From positions 3,327-67,326 of the forward strand of contig CAYGMG010000004.1 of assembly GCA_964350895.1 (NCBI GenBank): DNA of 64,000 bases, in the 5' to 3' direction. The DNA comes from Pseudomarimonas sp964350895. GTDB lineage: Bacteria > Pseudomonadota > Gammaproteobacteria > Xanthomonadales > Xanthomonadaceae. Positions 39,502 to 48,968 of the stretch are shown here, piece after piece. A model generated the notes under the pieces. That model did not search any database, was not told where the DNA came from, and worked only from the letters and a program-made list of their open reading frames with translations. Every line of letters starts with the position of its first letter. The stretch's first letter is position 1. Position numbers and translations under genes: made by a program.

Positions 39502-40178
39502 CCGACCCGGCCGAGGCCCTGGTCGTTGGCCGGGCCGAGCGGCGCGCCGGCGATGATGTCGCGCTGCGCCGCATCCGGCTGCTTGCCGGCATCCTGGCCA
39601 TCGCCCTGCACGGCGCCCTGTTGTGGGGTTGGATCACGGTTTCGCGCTGGCAGCCCGAACGGCCGCCGCAGCGGATCGAAGTGGTCTTCGTCGAGCGCAG
39701 CACGCCTGCCGAACTTGCCGTTCCTGCGATGCCGGTGCCGCCGGCACGGCCGATCCGGCGGGTTGCCTCGCCGCGACCGGACCCTCCCGGCACCCGGCGC
39801 ATGCAGGCCATTGAAGTGCCACGCGATGCGCGGCCGGTCGAGCCGCCGGCGCCACCCCTCCAGCTATGGCGCCCGGATGGCGGTATCGACCTGCCGGATC
39901 AGGACGCCGACCTGCCGGTCTTCGATGACTATGCACGGATCACCTATGACCGCCGTGTCGCGCTGCCCGGCTCTACCGATGCGGCCTATGCCGAAACCGT
40001 TGCCCTGCGCCTGAGGCGCAGCTTTACGCCAGAGGACATCGTGCTGGCCGTGGTCCAGTTCCTGATGGGTCGCCCGCAGCCGGACGACTGCGGCAAGATC
40101 GAGGCGCGATTGCAGGCAAGCGATCCCGACGTGTCGCGCGAGATCGACCTGCACAAGTTCCAGCGTTACTGCAAGTAA
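39498..40178 (+). CDS. Single-pass, proline-rich TonB-like protein of unknown function
   Basis: Protein of 226 residues with one hydrophobic helix (about 28-47, LLAGILAIALHGALLWGWI). It is followed by a proline-rich periplasmic stretch (about 50-120) and a compact C-terminal region ending in HKFQRYCK with two cysteines. The layout resembles TonB but lacks a recognisable TonB C-terminal domain, so energy transduction is not claimed. It begins with GTG overlapping the nfuA stop (GTGA), a coupling that implies co-expression. Helix-plus-proline layout may span the periplasm. Confidence 0.8.
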   Translation: MTDPAEALVVGRAERRAGDDVALRRIRLLAGILAIALHGALLWGWITVSRWQPERPPQRIEVVFVERSTPAELAVPAMPVPPARPIRRVASPRPDPPGTRRMQAIEVPRDARPVEPPAPPLQLWRPDGGIDLPDQDADLPVFDDYARITYDRRVALPGSTDAAYAETVALRLRRSFTPEDIVLAVVQFLMGRPQPDDCGKIEARLQASDPDVSREIDLHKFQRYCK

Positions 40179-40206
40179 GCCGCGCTTTGAGCGCCGGAAA
40201 CGACAA

Positions 40207-40223
40207 GGGCCCCGATGGGGCCC
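40207..40223. terminator. Hairpin between converging genes
   Basis: GGGCCCC-GAT-GGGGCCC, a seven-base perfect stem with weaker flanking pairing (ACAAG/CTGTG), lies between the TonB-like gene and the converging cytochrome gene. It probably terminates both. Confidence 0.6.
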
Positions 40224-40247
40224 CTGTGACACAGCATTGCGCTGCGC

Positions 40248-40580
40248 TTACTTGGTGTGGCTGAGGTCGCGCAGTGGACCCTTCTGCGCCGCGTAGTAGG
40301 CGGACAGATTGCGGATATCCTCATCGCTCAAGGTGCTGGCAAAGCCGGCCATGATCGCGTTGGCGCGGGCGCCGGAGCGATAGTCCTTGAGCGACTTCTC
40401 GAGGTAGTCGGCGTACTGCCCGGCCAGGCGCGGGTACTGCCCGTCACCCATGCCGTTGCCGTCAACGCCGTGACAGGCCTGGCAGGTCTGCGACTTGGCC
40501 TTGCCGGCCTCGATATCGCCCTTGGCGGCGGCCGGCAGGGAGAGCGTCGCCAGCGCGACCACGAATGCAATGCGGATCAT
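40248..40580 (-). CDS. Periplasmic class I cytochrome c
   Basis: Exported monohaem cytochrome of 110 residues. A signal peptide (1-19, ends PAAAK) precedes the haem-attachment motif CQACH (about 33-37). The distal ligand is probably the Met in ANAIMAGFAS. Sequence features (GKAKSQTCQACHG, QYPRLAGQYADYL, LSDEDIRNLSAYYA) resemble cytochrome c4/c553 halves that carry electrons to terminal oxidases. It lies 13 bases after a second cytochrome gene; the pair may work together as a split diheme c4-like carrier, which is inference. Confidence 0.93.
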   Translation of the reverse strand: MIRIAFVVALATLSLPAAAKGDIEAGKAKSQTCQACHGVDGNGMGDGQYPRLAGQYADYLEKSLKDYRSGARANAIMAGFASTLSDEDIRNLSAYYAAQKGPLRDLSHTK

Positions 40581-40593
40581 GTCGGAAGCGTCC

Positions 40594-40926
40594 TTACTGT
40601 TCGTTGTGGCCGACGCCGGACAGATAGCGCGAGATGTCCGCGATGTCCTCGGCAGTGAAGCTCTCGGCCTGCGCCTGCATGGTCGGATGCTTGCGCTCGC
40701 CCTTCTGATAGGCGGTCAGTGCGATCACCAGGTATTCGTAGTTCTGGCCACCGATCTTCGGCACGTGGTAGTGCGGATAGATGTTCCGGTAGCCCTCGAT
40801 GCCGTGGCAGCCGGTGCAGGTGTAGACCTTCAGGCGACCTTTTTCAGCGTCTCCTTCCTGGGCGAAGGCGGGCAGGGTGATGCAGAGCGCCGCCACACAG
40901 GCAGCCAGACGAGGGATCAGCTTCAT
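40594..40926 (-). CDS. Periplasmic monohaem cytochrome c
   Basis: Exported cytochrome of 110 residues with a signal peptide (1-22, ending PAFAQ) and the haem motif CTGCH (about 36-40). The likely axial Met is in KHPTMQAQA. The segment HGIEGYRNIYPHYHVPKIGGQNYEYL resembles the cytochrome c4 family. I use the ATG at 40926, directly before the signal peptide; a longer reading from 40983 would place a polar leader in front of it. First gene of a two-cytochrome unit. Electron partners are not in the window. Confidence 0.92.
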   Translation of the reverse strand: MKLIPRLAACVAALCITLPAFAQEGDAEKGRLKVYTCTGCHGIEGYRNIYPHYHVPKIGGQNYEYLVIALTAYQKGERKHPTMQAQAESFTAEDIADISRYLSGVGHNEQ

Positions 40927-40964
40927 TCGCGGGTCCGGGGTCGTTCGAGTCAGGGCAAGCGGCG

Positions 40965-40970
40965 AGTATA
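40965..40970 (-). promoter_or_regulatory. Putative -10 box for the cytochrome pair
   Basis: On the minus strand GGTATACTCGCC lies about 39 bases before the first cytochrome's ATG. It shares TATACTCGC with the elements before phhB and the alpha/beta hydrolase gene. Confidence 0.45.
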
Positions 40971-41145
40971 CCGGGCTGGCCAAGGATGCCGCCAGACAGT
41001 CGATTGCTCACATCAAGCTGCGCAAGCCTAACGCAAACTGAACGAAAGCGGTCCAATCCAGCGGGATCGGCCTCGTAAGGCGCCTGCCGTGACTAGTTGC
41101 ACAAGCTGGCGGGCGTCGGCCGGCGCACACTGCCGCCACGCTGCT

Positions 41146-41177
41146 TGACTATGTCAGTGTAGTAGTTGACTATAACA
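41146..41177 (+). promoter_or_regulatory. Probable promoter of the RND efflux operon
   Basis: TTGACT (41146-41151) and TATAAC (41172-41177) flank a 20-base spacer, longer than the ideal 17. A second TTGACT overlaps the -10. A ten-base palindrome TAGTTGACTA (41164-41173) covers the same place and could bind a repressor. No regulator gene is adjacent to the operon. Confidence 0.4.
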
Positions 41178-41208
41178 CCAGTACCCCCTTCGCTGCCCCG
41201 GATCCGTC

Positions 41209-42402
41209 ATGAATGACATCGCCCGTACCGAGCCCAAGGCTCCGCTCCGCCTGCTCCGCCTGAGTGCCCTCAGCCTGATCCTGGCTGTCGCCGTGGCCGG
41301 CTGTGGTGGCAAGCCGGAGGCGGATGCTGATACCGACTCGCAGGCCAAGCAGGACAACGCCGAGGGCGCCGAGCTTGGCAAGGACGGCAAGCCCAAGGTC
41401 GAGCCGCAGCCGATTCCGGTCGAGGTCGCGCCAGTCGCGCGCCGCGACATCGAGGCAAGCTATGCCGGCACCGCCGCGCTGGAAGCGCCCGAGGAGGCTC
41501 AGGTCGTGGCCAAGACCTCGGGTGTCCTGCTGCAGCTGCTGACCGAAGAGGGCGAGCAGGTCAAGGCAGGCGAGGTGCTGGCGCGGATCGATCCGGATCG
41601 TGCACGCCTTGAAGTGGCCCGCGCCGAGGCGACCCTGCGCAAGCTGCAGGCCGAGTTCGCCCGCTCGCAGGAGCTGTTCGAGCGCAAGCTGGTCGCCGCT
41701 GATGCCCACGAGCGGCTGCGCTTCGACGTTGCCAGTCAGCGTGCGGCCTGGGACCTGGCCAAGCTGGAGCTGAGCTATACCAATGTGGTCGCGCCGATCA
41801 GTGGCGTGGTGGCACAGCGTATGGTCAAGAACGGCAATCTCATCCAGCTCAACCAGACCATGTTCCGGATCGTCAACATCGAGCGTCTGGAGGCCGTGCT
41901 GAACGTGCCTGAGCGCGAGTTGGGCAAGCTGGAAACGGGCCTTGCGGTGACCTTGGGCGTGGATGCCCTGCCCGGTCAGAAGTTCGAAGGCGTGATCGAC
42001 CGGATCAGCCCGGTGATCGATGCCGCGACCGGCACCTTCCGCGCCACGGCGCGTTTCGAGGCCGGAAAGGGTCGGCTCAAGCCGGGCATGTTCGGCCGCA
42101 TCCAGGTGATCTATGACCGCCGCAGCGAGACCCTCTCGGTGCCGCGTGTCGCCCTGCTCGAAGAGAACGCTGATCCGGCGGTCTTCGTGGTGCAGGAAGA
42201 CAAGGTGATCCGCACGCCGGTGACCCTGGGCTACATCAACGGTGAGTTCGCCGAGGTGCTGGCCGGCCTGTCCGAGGGCGACCAGGTGGTCACCGCGGGC
42301 AAGGTCGCGGTCCGTGACGGCTCCAAGGTGCAGGTCATCGTTCCTTCCTCGGCGCTGGCCCGCGCCTCGGCTGATGCGATTGCAGGTGCTGCCCGTCCAT
42401 GA
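41209..42402 (+). CDS. RND efflux periplasmic adaptor (HlyD/MFP family), lipoprotein
   Basis: Adaptor of 397 residues linking the RND permeases to an outer-membrane channel. A signal peptide ends in the lipobox VAGC with lipidated Cys32. The lipoyl domain appears around GTAALEAPEEAQVVAKTSG and the matching YTNVVAPISGVVAQRMVKNG. Between them lies the alpha-helical hairpin (about 125-175), then beta-barrel and membrane-proximal domains. The last four bases overlap the first permease gene (ATGA). No outer-membrane channel gene is nearby, so a TolC-type protein must be encoded elsewhere. Confidence 0.93.
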   Translation: MNDIARTEPKAPLRLLRLSALSLILAVAVAGCGGKPEADADTDSQAKQDNAEGAELGKDGKPKVEPQPIPVEVAPVARRDIEASYAGTAALEAPEEAQVVAKTSGVLLQLLTEEGEQVKAGEVLARIDPDRARLEVARAEATLRKLQAEFARSQELFERKLVAADAHERLRFDVASQRAAWDLAKLELSYTNVVAPISGVVAQRMVKNGNLIQLNQTMFRIVNIERLEAVLNVPERELGKLETGLAVTLGVDALPGQKFEGVIDRISPVIDAATGTFRATARFEAGKGRLKPGMFGRIQVIYDRRSETLSVPRVALLEENADPAVFVVQEDKVIRTPVTLGYINGEFAEVLAGLSEGDQVVTAGKVAVRDGSKVQVIVPSSALARASADAIAGAARP

Positions 42403-45400
42403 GCATCGTCGAGCTGTCCACCCGCCGCAGGGTGACCGTGGCGATGGCCATGTTCACCCTGGTGCTGTTCGGCCTGATCGCGCTGTCCGATCTCAAGGTC
42501 AATCTGCTTCCTGACCTCAGCTATCCGACGCTGACCGTACGCACCGAGTACGTCGGTGCGGCGCCCTCGGAGATCGAAACCCTGGTCACCGAGCCGATCG
42601 AGGAAGCGGTCGGCGTGGTCCGCGGCCTGCGCAAGCTGCGCTCGATCTCGCGCACCGGGCAGAGCGACGTGGTGCTCGAGTTCGCCTGGGGCACCGACAT
42701 GGACAAGGCCAGCCTGGAGGTCCGCGACAAGCTCGAGGTACTGCGCCTGCCGCTGGAGGTCAAGGCGCCGGTCCTGCTGCGTTTCAATCCGAGCACCGAG
42801 CCGGTGATGCGGCTGATTTTCGCCTCCACCGCCGAGCGCGGGGGCGAGGAAGTCAGCGAGCTGATGCGCCTGCGCCGCTATGCCGACGAAGAGCTGAAAA
42901 AGCGCCTGGAGCCGGTCGAAGGCGTCGCCGCGGTGAAGATTTCCGGCGGCCTGGAGGATGAGGTGCAGGTGCTGATCGACGACCAGCGCCTGTCCCAGCT
43001 CAAGCTCTCGGTGAACAACGTCATCGAGCGCCTGCGCCAGGAGAACGTCAACATCTCCGGCGGGCGGATCGAAGAGGGCTCGCAGCGCTACCTGGTGCGC
43101 ACCGTCAACCAGTTCTCCGGCCTGGAACAGATGCGCGAGATGCTGGTCGCCAACCTCAATGGCGTGCCGATCAAGCTGCGTGATGTGGCCAGCGTCAGCC
43201 AGGGCTTCAAGGAACGCGAGGCCATCATTCGCCTGGGCGGCAAGGAAGCGGTCGAGATCGCCCTGTACAAGGAAGGCGATGCCAATACCGTTGCGGTCGC
43301 CGATGGCGTGCTCGCCGAAATCAAGCGGCTGCAGAGCAACCTGCCGCTCAACAGCGACCTTCGCGTGGTCGAGAATCAGGCGACCTTCATCCGCGCCGCG
43401 CTGGACGAGGTGAAGTTCGAGGCCGTGATCGGCGGCCTGCTCGCCGTGCTGATCATCTTCCTGTTCCTGCGCGATGGCTGGAGCACCTTCGTCATCGGTC
43501 TGTCCCTGCCGGTGTCGATCATCGCCACCTTCTTCTTCATGGGCCAGCTTGGCCTGAGCCTCAACGTGATGTCGCTGGCCGGTCTGGCTCTCGCCACCGG
43601 CATGGTGGTGGACGACTCGATCGTCGTGCTGGAAAGCATCGCCAAGGCCCGCGAGCGCGGCCTCGGGGTGATCGAGGCAACCATCACCGGCGCCCGCGAG
43701 GTGAGCATGGCGGTGGTCGCCAGCACCCTGACCACGGTGGCGGTGTTCTTCCCTCTGGTCTTCGTCGAAGGCGTTGCCGGCCAGCTGTTCAAGGACCAGG
43801 CGCTGACCGTTTCGATCGCCCTGATCATTTCCCTGGTCGTGGCGCTGACCCTGATTCCGATGCTGGCCTCGCTGAAGGCGCGCTCGCCGCTGGCCTTCGC
43901 TGATGCCGATGCGGTGCCGGCACAGCCGGCCTGGCGCCGGGCCTGGCAGTTCACCCTCGACTGGCTGCGCTGGCCGCTGCAGTCGCAGGCAAGCAAGCTG
44001 CGGCGGAACGGAATGTTCGCGCTGACCCTGCTGCCAAGGCTGGCCCTGCTGCCGCTGCTGCTGGGCGTGGTCCTGCTCTGCCTGCTGGCCCCGGCGCTGG
44101 CTCTGGTGCTCGGCTTCGTGTTTGGTCGCCTCGGCGGTGGTCTGCTGCGTGCCATCGGCGCGGTTCTCTCGCGGGTCGGCGGCGGCATGCTGTTCCTATA
44201 CGATCGCGCCGCCGAGCGCTATCAGCAGGTGCTGCCGCGTGCGCTGGACAATCCGGCCATCGTGCTGGGCGTTGCCGCGCTGGCATTCGGACTGTCCCTG
44301 TTGCTGGTCCGCGGCCTTGGTACCGACCTGATCCCGCAGTTCGCCCAGGACCGTTTCGAGATGACCGCCAAGCTCTCGCCGGGCACCCAGCTGCGCGACA
44401 CCGATTCACTGGTGCGTGCGGTGCAGGCCGCGCACGAGGGCGATAGCGATATCCAGCAGCTGTACGGCGTGTCCGGCAGCGGTACCCGGCTCGACGCCAA
44501 TCCGACCGAGTCCGGCGAGAACATCGCCAAGCTGACCGTGGTGCTGGGCGCCGGCTACAGCCGCGAGACCGAGGCCGAGGTGACCGACCGGATGCGCCAG
44601 ACCATGGCCGGCTTCCCCGGTGTCGACGTCAAGTTCGGCCGCCCCGAACTGTTCAGCTTCTCCACCCCGCTGGAGGTCGAGCTGCGCAGCAATGACCTGT
44701 CCGCACTGCAGCGCGCCGGGCGTCAGCTGTCCGACATGCTGCAGTCCGAGCCCGGCTTCGTCGACGTCAAGTCGACGGTCGAGGAAGGCTTCCCGGAGAT
44801 CCAGATCCGCTTCGATCAGGAGCGCGCCGCGGCGCTTGGTCTGACCACCCGGCAGATCGCCGACCAGGTGGTGCGCAAGGTGCGCGGTGAGGTGGCCACC
44901 CGCTACAGCTTCCGCGAGCGCAAGATCGACGTTCTGGTCCGCGCCCAGGAAGACGACCGCGCCTCGGTGGCGGATATCCGCCGGCTGATCGTCAATCCCG
45001 AGAGCGAGCGTCCGCTGACTCTCGACTCGGTGGCCGAGGTCGTCGAAACCATCGGACCCAGCGAGATCAATCGCTCCGACCAGGTGCGCGTGGCGATCGT
45101 CCGCGCCAACCTGCAGGGCATCGATCTGGGTACCGCGGTGCAGCGGGTCAATTCGCTGGTCCAGGAAAGCCCGCTGGGCGCTGACATCCGCCTGCACATC
45201 GGCGGCCAGGGCGAGGAGCTGCAGGCTTCGATCAACTCCCTGCTGTTCGCGCTGGGCCTGGCGATCTTTCTGGTCTACCTGGTCATGGCTTCGCAGTTCG
45301 AGTCCCTGCTGCATCCCTTCGTGATCATGTTCAGCATTCCGCTGGCCATGGTCGGCGCGGCGCTGGCGCTGTGGCTGTCCGGGTCGGCGGTGTCGGTGGT

Positions 45401-45797
45401 GGTGTTCATCGGCCTGATCCTGCTGGTCGGTATCGTGGTCAAGAACGCCATCGTGCTGATCGACAAGATCAACCAGCTGCGCATGGAAGGCGTGGCCAAG
45501 CGTGATGCGATTGCCCAGGGCGCCGAGTCGCGCCTGCGGCCGATCGTCATGACCACCCTGACCACCCTGATCGCCTTCACTCCGCTGGCCTTTTTCGGCG
45601 GCGAGGGCGCCGAGGTGAAGTCGCCGATGGCAATCACCGTGATCGGCGGCCTGGCGGTCTCCACTCTGCTCACCCTGATTGTCATTCCGGTGGTCTACGA
45701 CCTGCTCGACCGCACCGCTGACGCGGTCTACCTTGAGCGTGGCGAACGCCAGCGCCGCGCCCTGGCGCCGATGCAGACTGTGGAGGGCAATGCATGA
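42399..45797 (+). CDS. RND efflux permease, first of a tandem pair
   Basis: Inner-membrane proton-driven pump subunit of 1132 residues (hydrophobe/amphiphile efflux type). The core has the usual 12 helices and two large periplasmic loops. The proton-relay aspartates are present as GMVVDDSIVVLES (about 404-405), and the partner lysine is in GIVVKNAIVLID (about 1014). Unusual is an insert at about 500-607, between helices of the two halves, containing at least two extra hydrophobic segments (LALLPLLLGVVLLCLLAP and LALVLGFVFG). The length is about 90 residues above typical. Coupled by ATGA overlaps to the adaptor and to a second permease, so a heterotrimeric MdtBC/MuxBC-like pump is likely. Substrates unknown. 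Confidence 0.93.
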   Translation: MSIVELSTRRRVTVAMAMFTLVLFGLIALSDLKVNLLPDLSYPTLTVRTEYVGAAPSEIETLVTEPIEEAVGVVRGLRKLRSISRTGQSDVVLEFAWGTDMDKASLEVRDKLEVLRLPLEVKAPVLLRFNPSTEPVMRLIFASTAERGGEEVSELMRLRRYADEELKKRLEPVEGVAAVKISGGLEDEVQVLIDDQRLSQLKLSVNNVIERLRQENVNISGGRIEEGSQRYLVRTVNQFSGLEQMREMLVANLNGVPIKLRDVASVSQGFKEREAIIRLGGKEAVEIALYKEGDANTVAVADGVLAEIKRLQSNLPLNSDLRVVENQATFIRAALDEVKFEAVIGGLLAVLIIFLFLRDGWSTFVIGLSLPVSIIATFFFMGQLGLSLNVMSLAGLALATGMVVDDSIVVLESIAKARERGLGVIEATITGAREVSMAVVASTLTTVAVFFPLVFVEGVAGQLFKDQALTVSIALIISLVVALTLIPMLASLKARSPLAFADADAVPAQPAWRRAWQFTLDWLRWPLQSQASKLRRNGMFALTLLPRLALLPLLLGVVLLCLLAPALALVLGFVFGRLGGGLLRAIGAVLSRVGGGMLFLYDRAAERYQQVLPRALDNPAIVLGVAALAFGLSLLLVRGLGTDLIPQFAQDRFEMTAKLSPGTQLRDTDSLVRAVQAAHEGDSDIQQLYGVSGSGTRLDANPTESGENIAKLTVVLGAGYSRETEAEVTDRMRQTMAGFPGVDVKFGRPELFSFSTPLEVELRSNDLSALQRAGRQLSDMLQSEPGFVDVKSTVEEGFPEIQIRFDQERAAALGLTTRQIADQVVRKVRGEVATRYSFRERKIDVLVRAQEDDRASVADIRRLIVNPESERPLTLDSVAEVVETIGPSEINRSDQVRVAIVRANLQGIDLGTAVQRVNSLVQESPLGADIRLHIGGQGEELQASINSLLFALGLAIFLVYLVMASQFESLLHPFVIMFSIPLAMVGAALALWLSGSAVSVVVFIGLILLVGIVVKNAIVLIDKINQLRMEGVAKRDAIAQGAESRLRPIVMTTLTTLIAFTPLAFFGGEGAEVKSPMAITVIGGLAVSTLLTLIVIPVVYDLLDRTADAVYLERGERQRRALAPMQTVEGNA

Positions 45798-48700
45798 GCC
45801 TTGCGGAGCTGAGCCTGAAGCGGCCGGTATCGGCGGTGATGTTCTACGTCTCGCTGGTGCTGGTCGGCATTCTTGCCACCCAGCGCCTGCCGCTGGAGCA
45901 GTTCCCCGAGGTCAATGTTCCCTTCATCTTCGTCGACCTGCCGTATCCCGGCTCGACCCCGCAGGAGGTCGAGCGCACCCTGACCCGTCCGGTCGAGGAG
46001 GCGCTCTCGACCCTGCCGGGCATCGGCATGATCAACTCGAACAGCAGCGCGGATGGCGCTGGCGTGTTCGTGATGTTCGATGATTGGCTGCGCGACATCG
46101 ACCTGACTGCCAGCGAGGCGCGCGAGCGCATCGACGCGGTTCGCGATGAGCTGCCCGACGACCTGCAGCGCTACTTCGTGCGCAACTTCTCGCCCAGCGA
46201 CCAGCCCCTGCTGCGGGTGCGCTTTGCCGGGGAGCGCGACATGACCGGCGAGTACACCCTGATCAAGCAGCTGATGGCGCGGCGCATCGAGCGTATTCCC
46301 GGGGTGGCCCGGGTCGAAATCAGCGGCGCGCCGCCGCCCGAGGTCGAGATCGCGGTGATCCCTTCGCGCATCGGCGCGCACGGCGTTGCGTTGAACGAGC
46401 TGGCCGCGCGGCTGCAGGCGGTGAATTTTTCGGTCTCCGCCGGCGAGATCGACGACGGCATGCGCCGGCTGCGGGTGCAGCCGGTCGGCGAGCTGCGCGA
46501 CCTCGATGAGCTGCGCGAGCTGGTGATCAATGATCGCGGGCTGAAGCTCAAGGACGTCGCGATGGTCCGCCTGAAGGATCAGGAGACCGACTTCGGCCGG
46601 CGTCTCGACGGCCGCGCTGCGGTGGGCCTGGATATCTTCCGCGAGCGCAGCGCCAACCTGGTGGATGTTTCCGCCCTGGTGCTTGAGGAAGTTGACCGGA
46701 TCGCCGCGACCACCGACTTCCAGGGCATCCAGGTCAAGGTGATCAGCGACCAGGCCGAGAGCGTGACCAGTTCGATCAACGAGCTGGTCAAGGCCGGCAT
46801 GATCGGCGCCCTGCTGTCGATGCTGGTCCTGTTCGCCTTCCTGCGGCACTGGGCCTCGACCCTGATGGTCACCCTGTCGATCCCGCTGTGCATCGTGATG
46901 ACCCTTGGCGCGATGTACTTCGGCGGCTTCACCCTCAACGTGCTGACCATGATGGGCCTGCTGCTCGGCATCGGCATGCTGGTCGACAACTCGGTGGTGG
47001 TGGTCGAGAGCATCTACCAGTACCGCGAGAAGTACCCCGATGACCCGATGCGCTGTGCCATCGAGGGCACCCGCAGCGTGCAGCTGGCGATCAGCGCCGG
47101 CACCCTGACCAGCATCATCGTGTTCGCGCCCAACCTGTTCGGCGAGCGCAACTTCATCAGTATCTACCTCGGCCAGGTTGCGATGACCATCACCATCGCC
47201 CTGCTGGCCTCGTGGATCGTCGCGGTCAGCCTGATCCCGATGATCTCGGCGAAGATCCGCACCCCTGCCAATCTGGCCAGCGAAGCCGGCTTCATCCGTC
47301 GCGTGTCCAGGCGCTATGCCGGCGCCCTGCGTTGGACCCTCAACCACCGCGCGCTGTCGCTGCTGGCGATCTTCGCCATCGTCGCGGTGAGCATGGTGCC
47401 GATGCAGGCGACCAAGGTCGACATGTTCAGCGAGGAGTCCGGTCGCGAGCTGGAGTTCTATTTCCAGTGGAAGGGCAGCTACAGCCTGGAGACGGTTTCC
47501 GAAGAGGTGCTGCGCGTCGAGGAGTTCCTCGACGAGCGTCGCGAGCGCTACCAGATCACCCAGATCTACTCCTGGTTCTCCGAGCGCGGCTGGGCCGGAA
47601 TCCGGGTCACCATGGTCGAGCCCAATCCCGGGATCCTCGACTACCTGATGCTGCGCAACTACGAGTCCGGCCTGCTCAGTCCGGGCGAGCTGCAGGAGAT
47701 CCTGCGCGAGGAGCTGCCCAAGTCGGCGCGTGCCGAGATCGGATTTGGCGACGACGACGGCGGTGGCGGCGGCGAGGAGGACGGCATCCGCTTCAGTCTC
47801 AGCGGTGACTCCAACGAAGTGCTGGAAGAATTGGCCACGTCGCTGATTCCGGTCCTGAGCCAGTTGCCCGAACTGCGCGACGTGCGCGTGGACACCGGCG
47901 ATGCCAACTCGGAGGTGCGCATCCAGGTGGATCGCGAACGTGCCCTGGCCTACGGATTCTCGGCTGAGGAAGTGGCCCGCTACGTGGGCATCGCACTGCG
48001 CGGCTCGCCGCTGCGCGAGTTCCGCGAAGGCGATGCCGAGATTCCGGTATGGATCCGTTTTGCCGGCTCCGAGCAGTTCAGCGTCGACGATCTGTCCAGC
48101 CTGATGATGCGCCGCGGCGACGGCACCGAAGTGCCCCTGCTGTCCCTGGTGCGGGTCGACATGGAAAAGGCCGCCAACCAGATTCGCCGGCGTGACCGGC
48201 AGATCAGCCTGACCATCCAGGCCAACCTGGCGCCGGAAAAGACCACCGAAGAAGCGCGCGAGGCGCTGGAGAAGGTGATGGCCAGCGTCAGCCTTCCCGA
48301 TGGCTACACCAGCAGCCTTGGCGGCAGCTTCGAGCGCAACAACCAGGCCGCCCAGCAGATGGCCTTCAACACCCTGATCGCCCTGGCCCTGGTCTACATC
48401 ATCATGGCGGCCCTGTTCGAGTCGCTGCTGATGCCGGCGGCGATCATCACCAGCGTGTTCTTCTCCGCGCTCGGCGTGTTCTGGCTGTTCGCCCTGACCG
48501 GCACCACCTTCACCATCATGGCCTCGATCGGCATCCTGGTGCTGATGGGCGTGGTGGTGAACAACGGCATCGTGATGTTCGAACACATCAATGCGTTGCG
48601 ACGGCAGGGCCATTCGCGCACCGACGCCCTGGTCGAAGGCTCGCGCGAGCGCTTCCGGCCGATCCTGATGACCATGGGCACGACCATCCTCGGCATGCTG

Positions 48701-48919
48701 CCGCTGTGCGTGGGCGGTGCCCAGATCGGCGGCGACGGCCCGGCCTACTACCCGATGGCCCGCGCCATCGTCGGCGGCCTGGTCTTCTCAACCATCGTCA
48801 GCCTGCTGTTCCTGCCGACCATATACGCCCTGTTCGACGACATCCGCATGGGCACCGGCCGGCTCATCGTGCGCGCCGCACGTAGGCGACGCGGTCTCAG
48901 TGCGGGTGCTGCCGCCTGA
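45794..48919 (+). CDS. RND efflux permease, second of a tandem pair
   Basis: Inner-membrane RND subunit of 1041 residues, 12 helices and two periplasmic loops. In the relay region it has GMLVDNSVVVVES (about 396-397), Asp-Asn rather than Asp-Asp. The position of the conserved lysine is Asn in GVVVNNGIVMFEH (about 920). It may therefore contribute less to proton translocation than its partner, as proposed for MdtB/MdtC-type heteromers. A flexible acidic, glycine-rich loop (DDDGGGGGEEDG, about 652-664) interrupts the second periplasmic region. The start overlaps the first permease by four bases. A hairpin follows the stop. Confidence 0.92.
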   Translation: MSLAELSLKRPVSAVMFYVSLVLVGILATQRLPLEQFPEVNVPFIFVDLPYPGSTPQEVERTLTRPVEEALSTLPGIGMINSNSSADGAGVFVMFDDWLRDIDLTASEARERIDAVRDELPDDLQRYFVRNFSPSDQPLLRVRFAGERDMTGEYTLIKQLMARRIERIPGVARVEISGAPPPEVEIAVIPSRIGAHGVALNELAARLQAVNFSVSAGEIDDGMRRLRVQPVGELRDLDELRELVINDRGLKLKDVAMVRLKDQETDFGRRLDGRAAVGLDIFRERSANLVDVSALVLEEVDRIAATTDFQGIQVKVISDQAESVTSSINELVKAGMIGALLSMLVLFAFLRHWASTLMVTLSIPLCIVMTLGAMYFGGFTLNVLTMMGLLLGIGMLVDNSVVVVESIYQYREKYPDDPMRCAIEGTRSVQLAISAGTLTSIIVFAPNLFGERNFISIYLGQVAMTITIALLASWIVAVSLIPMISAKIRTPANLASEAGFIRRVSRRYAGALRWTLNHRALSLLAIFAIVAVSMVPMQATKVDMFSEESGRELEFYFQWKGSYSLETVSEEVLRVEEFLDERRERYQITQIYSWFSERGWAGIRVTMVEPNPGILDYLMLRNYESGLLSPGELQEILREELPKSARAEIGFGDDDGGGGGEEDGIRFSLSGDSNEVLEELATSLIPVLSQLPELRDVRVDTGDANSEVRIQVDRERALAYGFSAEEVARYVGIALRGSPLREFREGDAEIPVWIRFAGSEQFSVDDLSSLMMRRGDGTEVPLLSLVRVDMEKAANQIRRRDRQISLTIQANLAPEKTTEEAREALEKVMASVSLPDGYTSSLGGSFERNNQAAQQMAFNTLIALALVYIIMAALFESLLMPAAIITSVFFSALGVFWLFALTGTTFTIMASIGILVLMGVVVNNGIVMFEHINALRRQGHSRTDALVEGSRERFRPILMTMGTTILGMLPLCVGGAQIGGDGPAYYPMARAIVGGLVFSTIVSLLFLPTIYALFDDIRMGTGRLIVRAARRRRGLSAGAAA

Positions 48920-48940
48920 GGGCTTGAGCACAGCATGGGT

Positions 48941-48968
48941 GCCGGGTAGGCCAAGACTACCCGGCTTT
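48941..48968 (+). terminator. Terminator after the RND operon
   Basis: A nine-base perfect stem, GCCGGGTAG and CTACCCGGC, with a seven-base loop is followed by TTT, 22 bases after the second permease stop. Confidence 0.7.

Noticed and set aside
45728..48613. 961-residue open frame antisense to the second RND permease
   Set aside because: His/Gln/Asp/Gly-rich composition typical of antisense high-GC frames; the plus strand encodes a clear RND permease with coupled start and stop.
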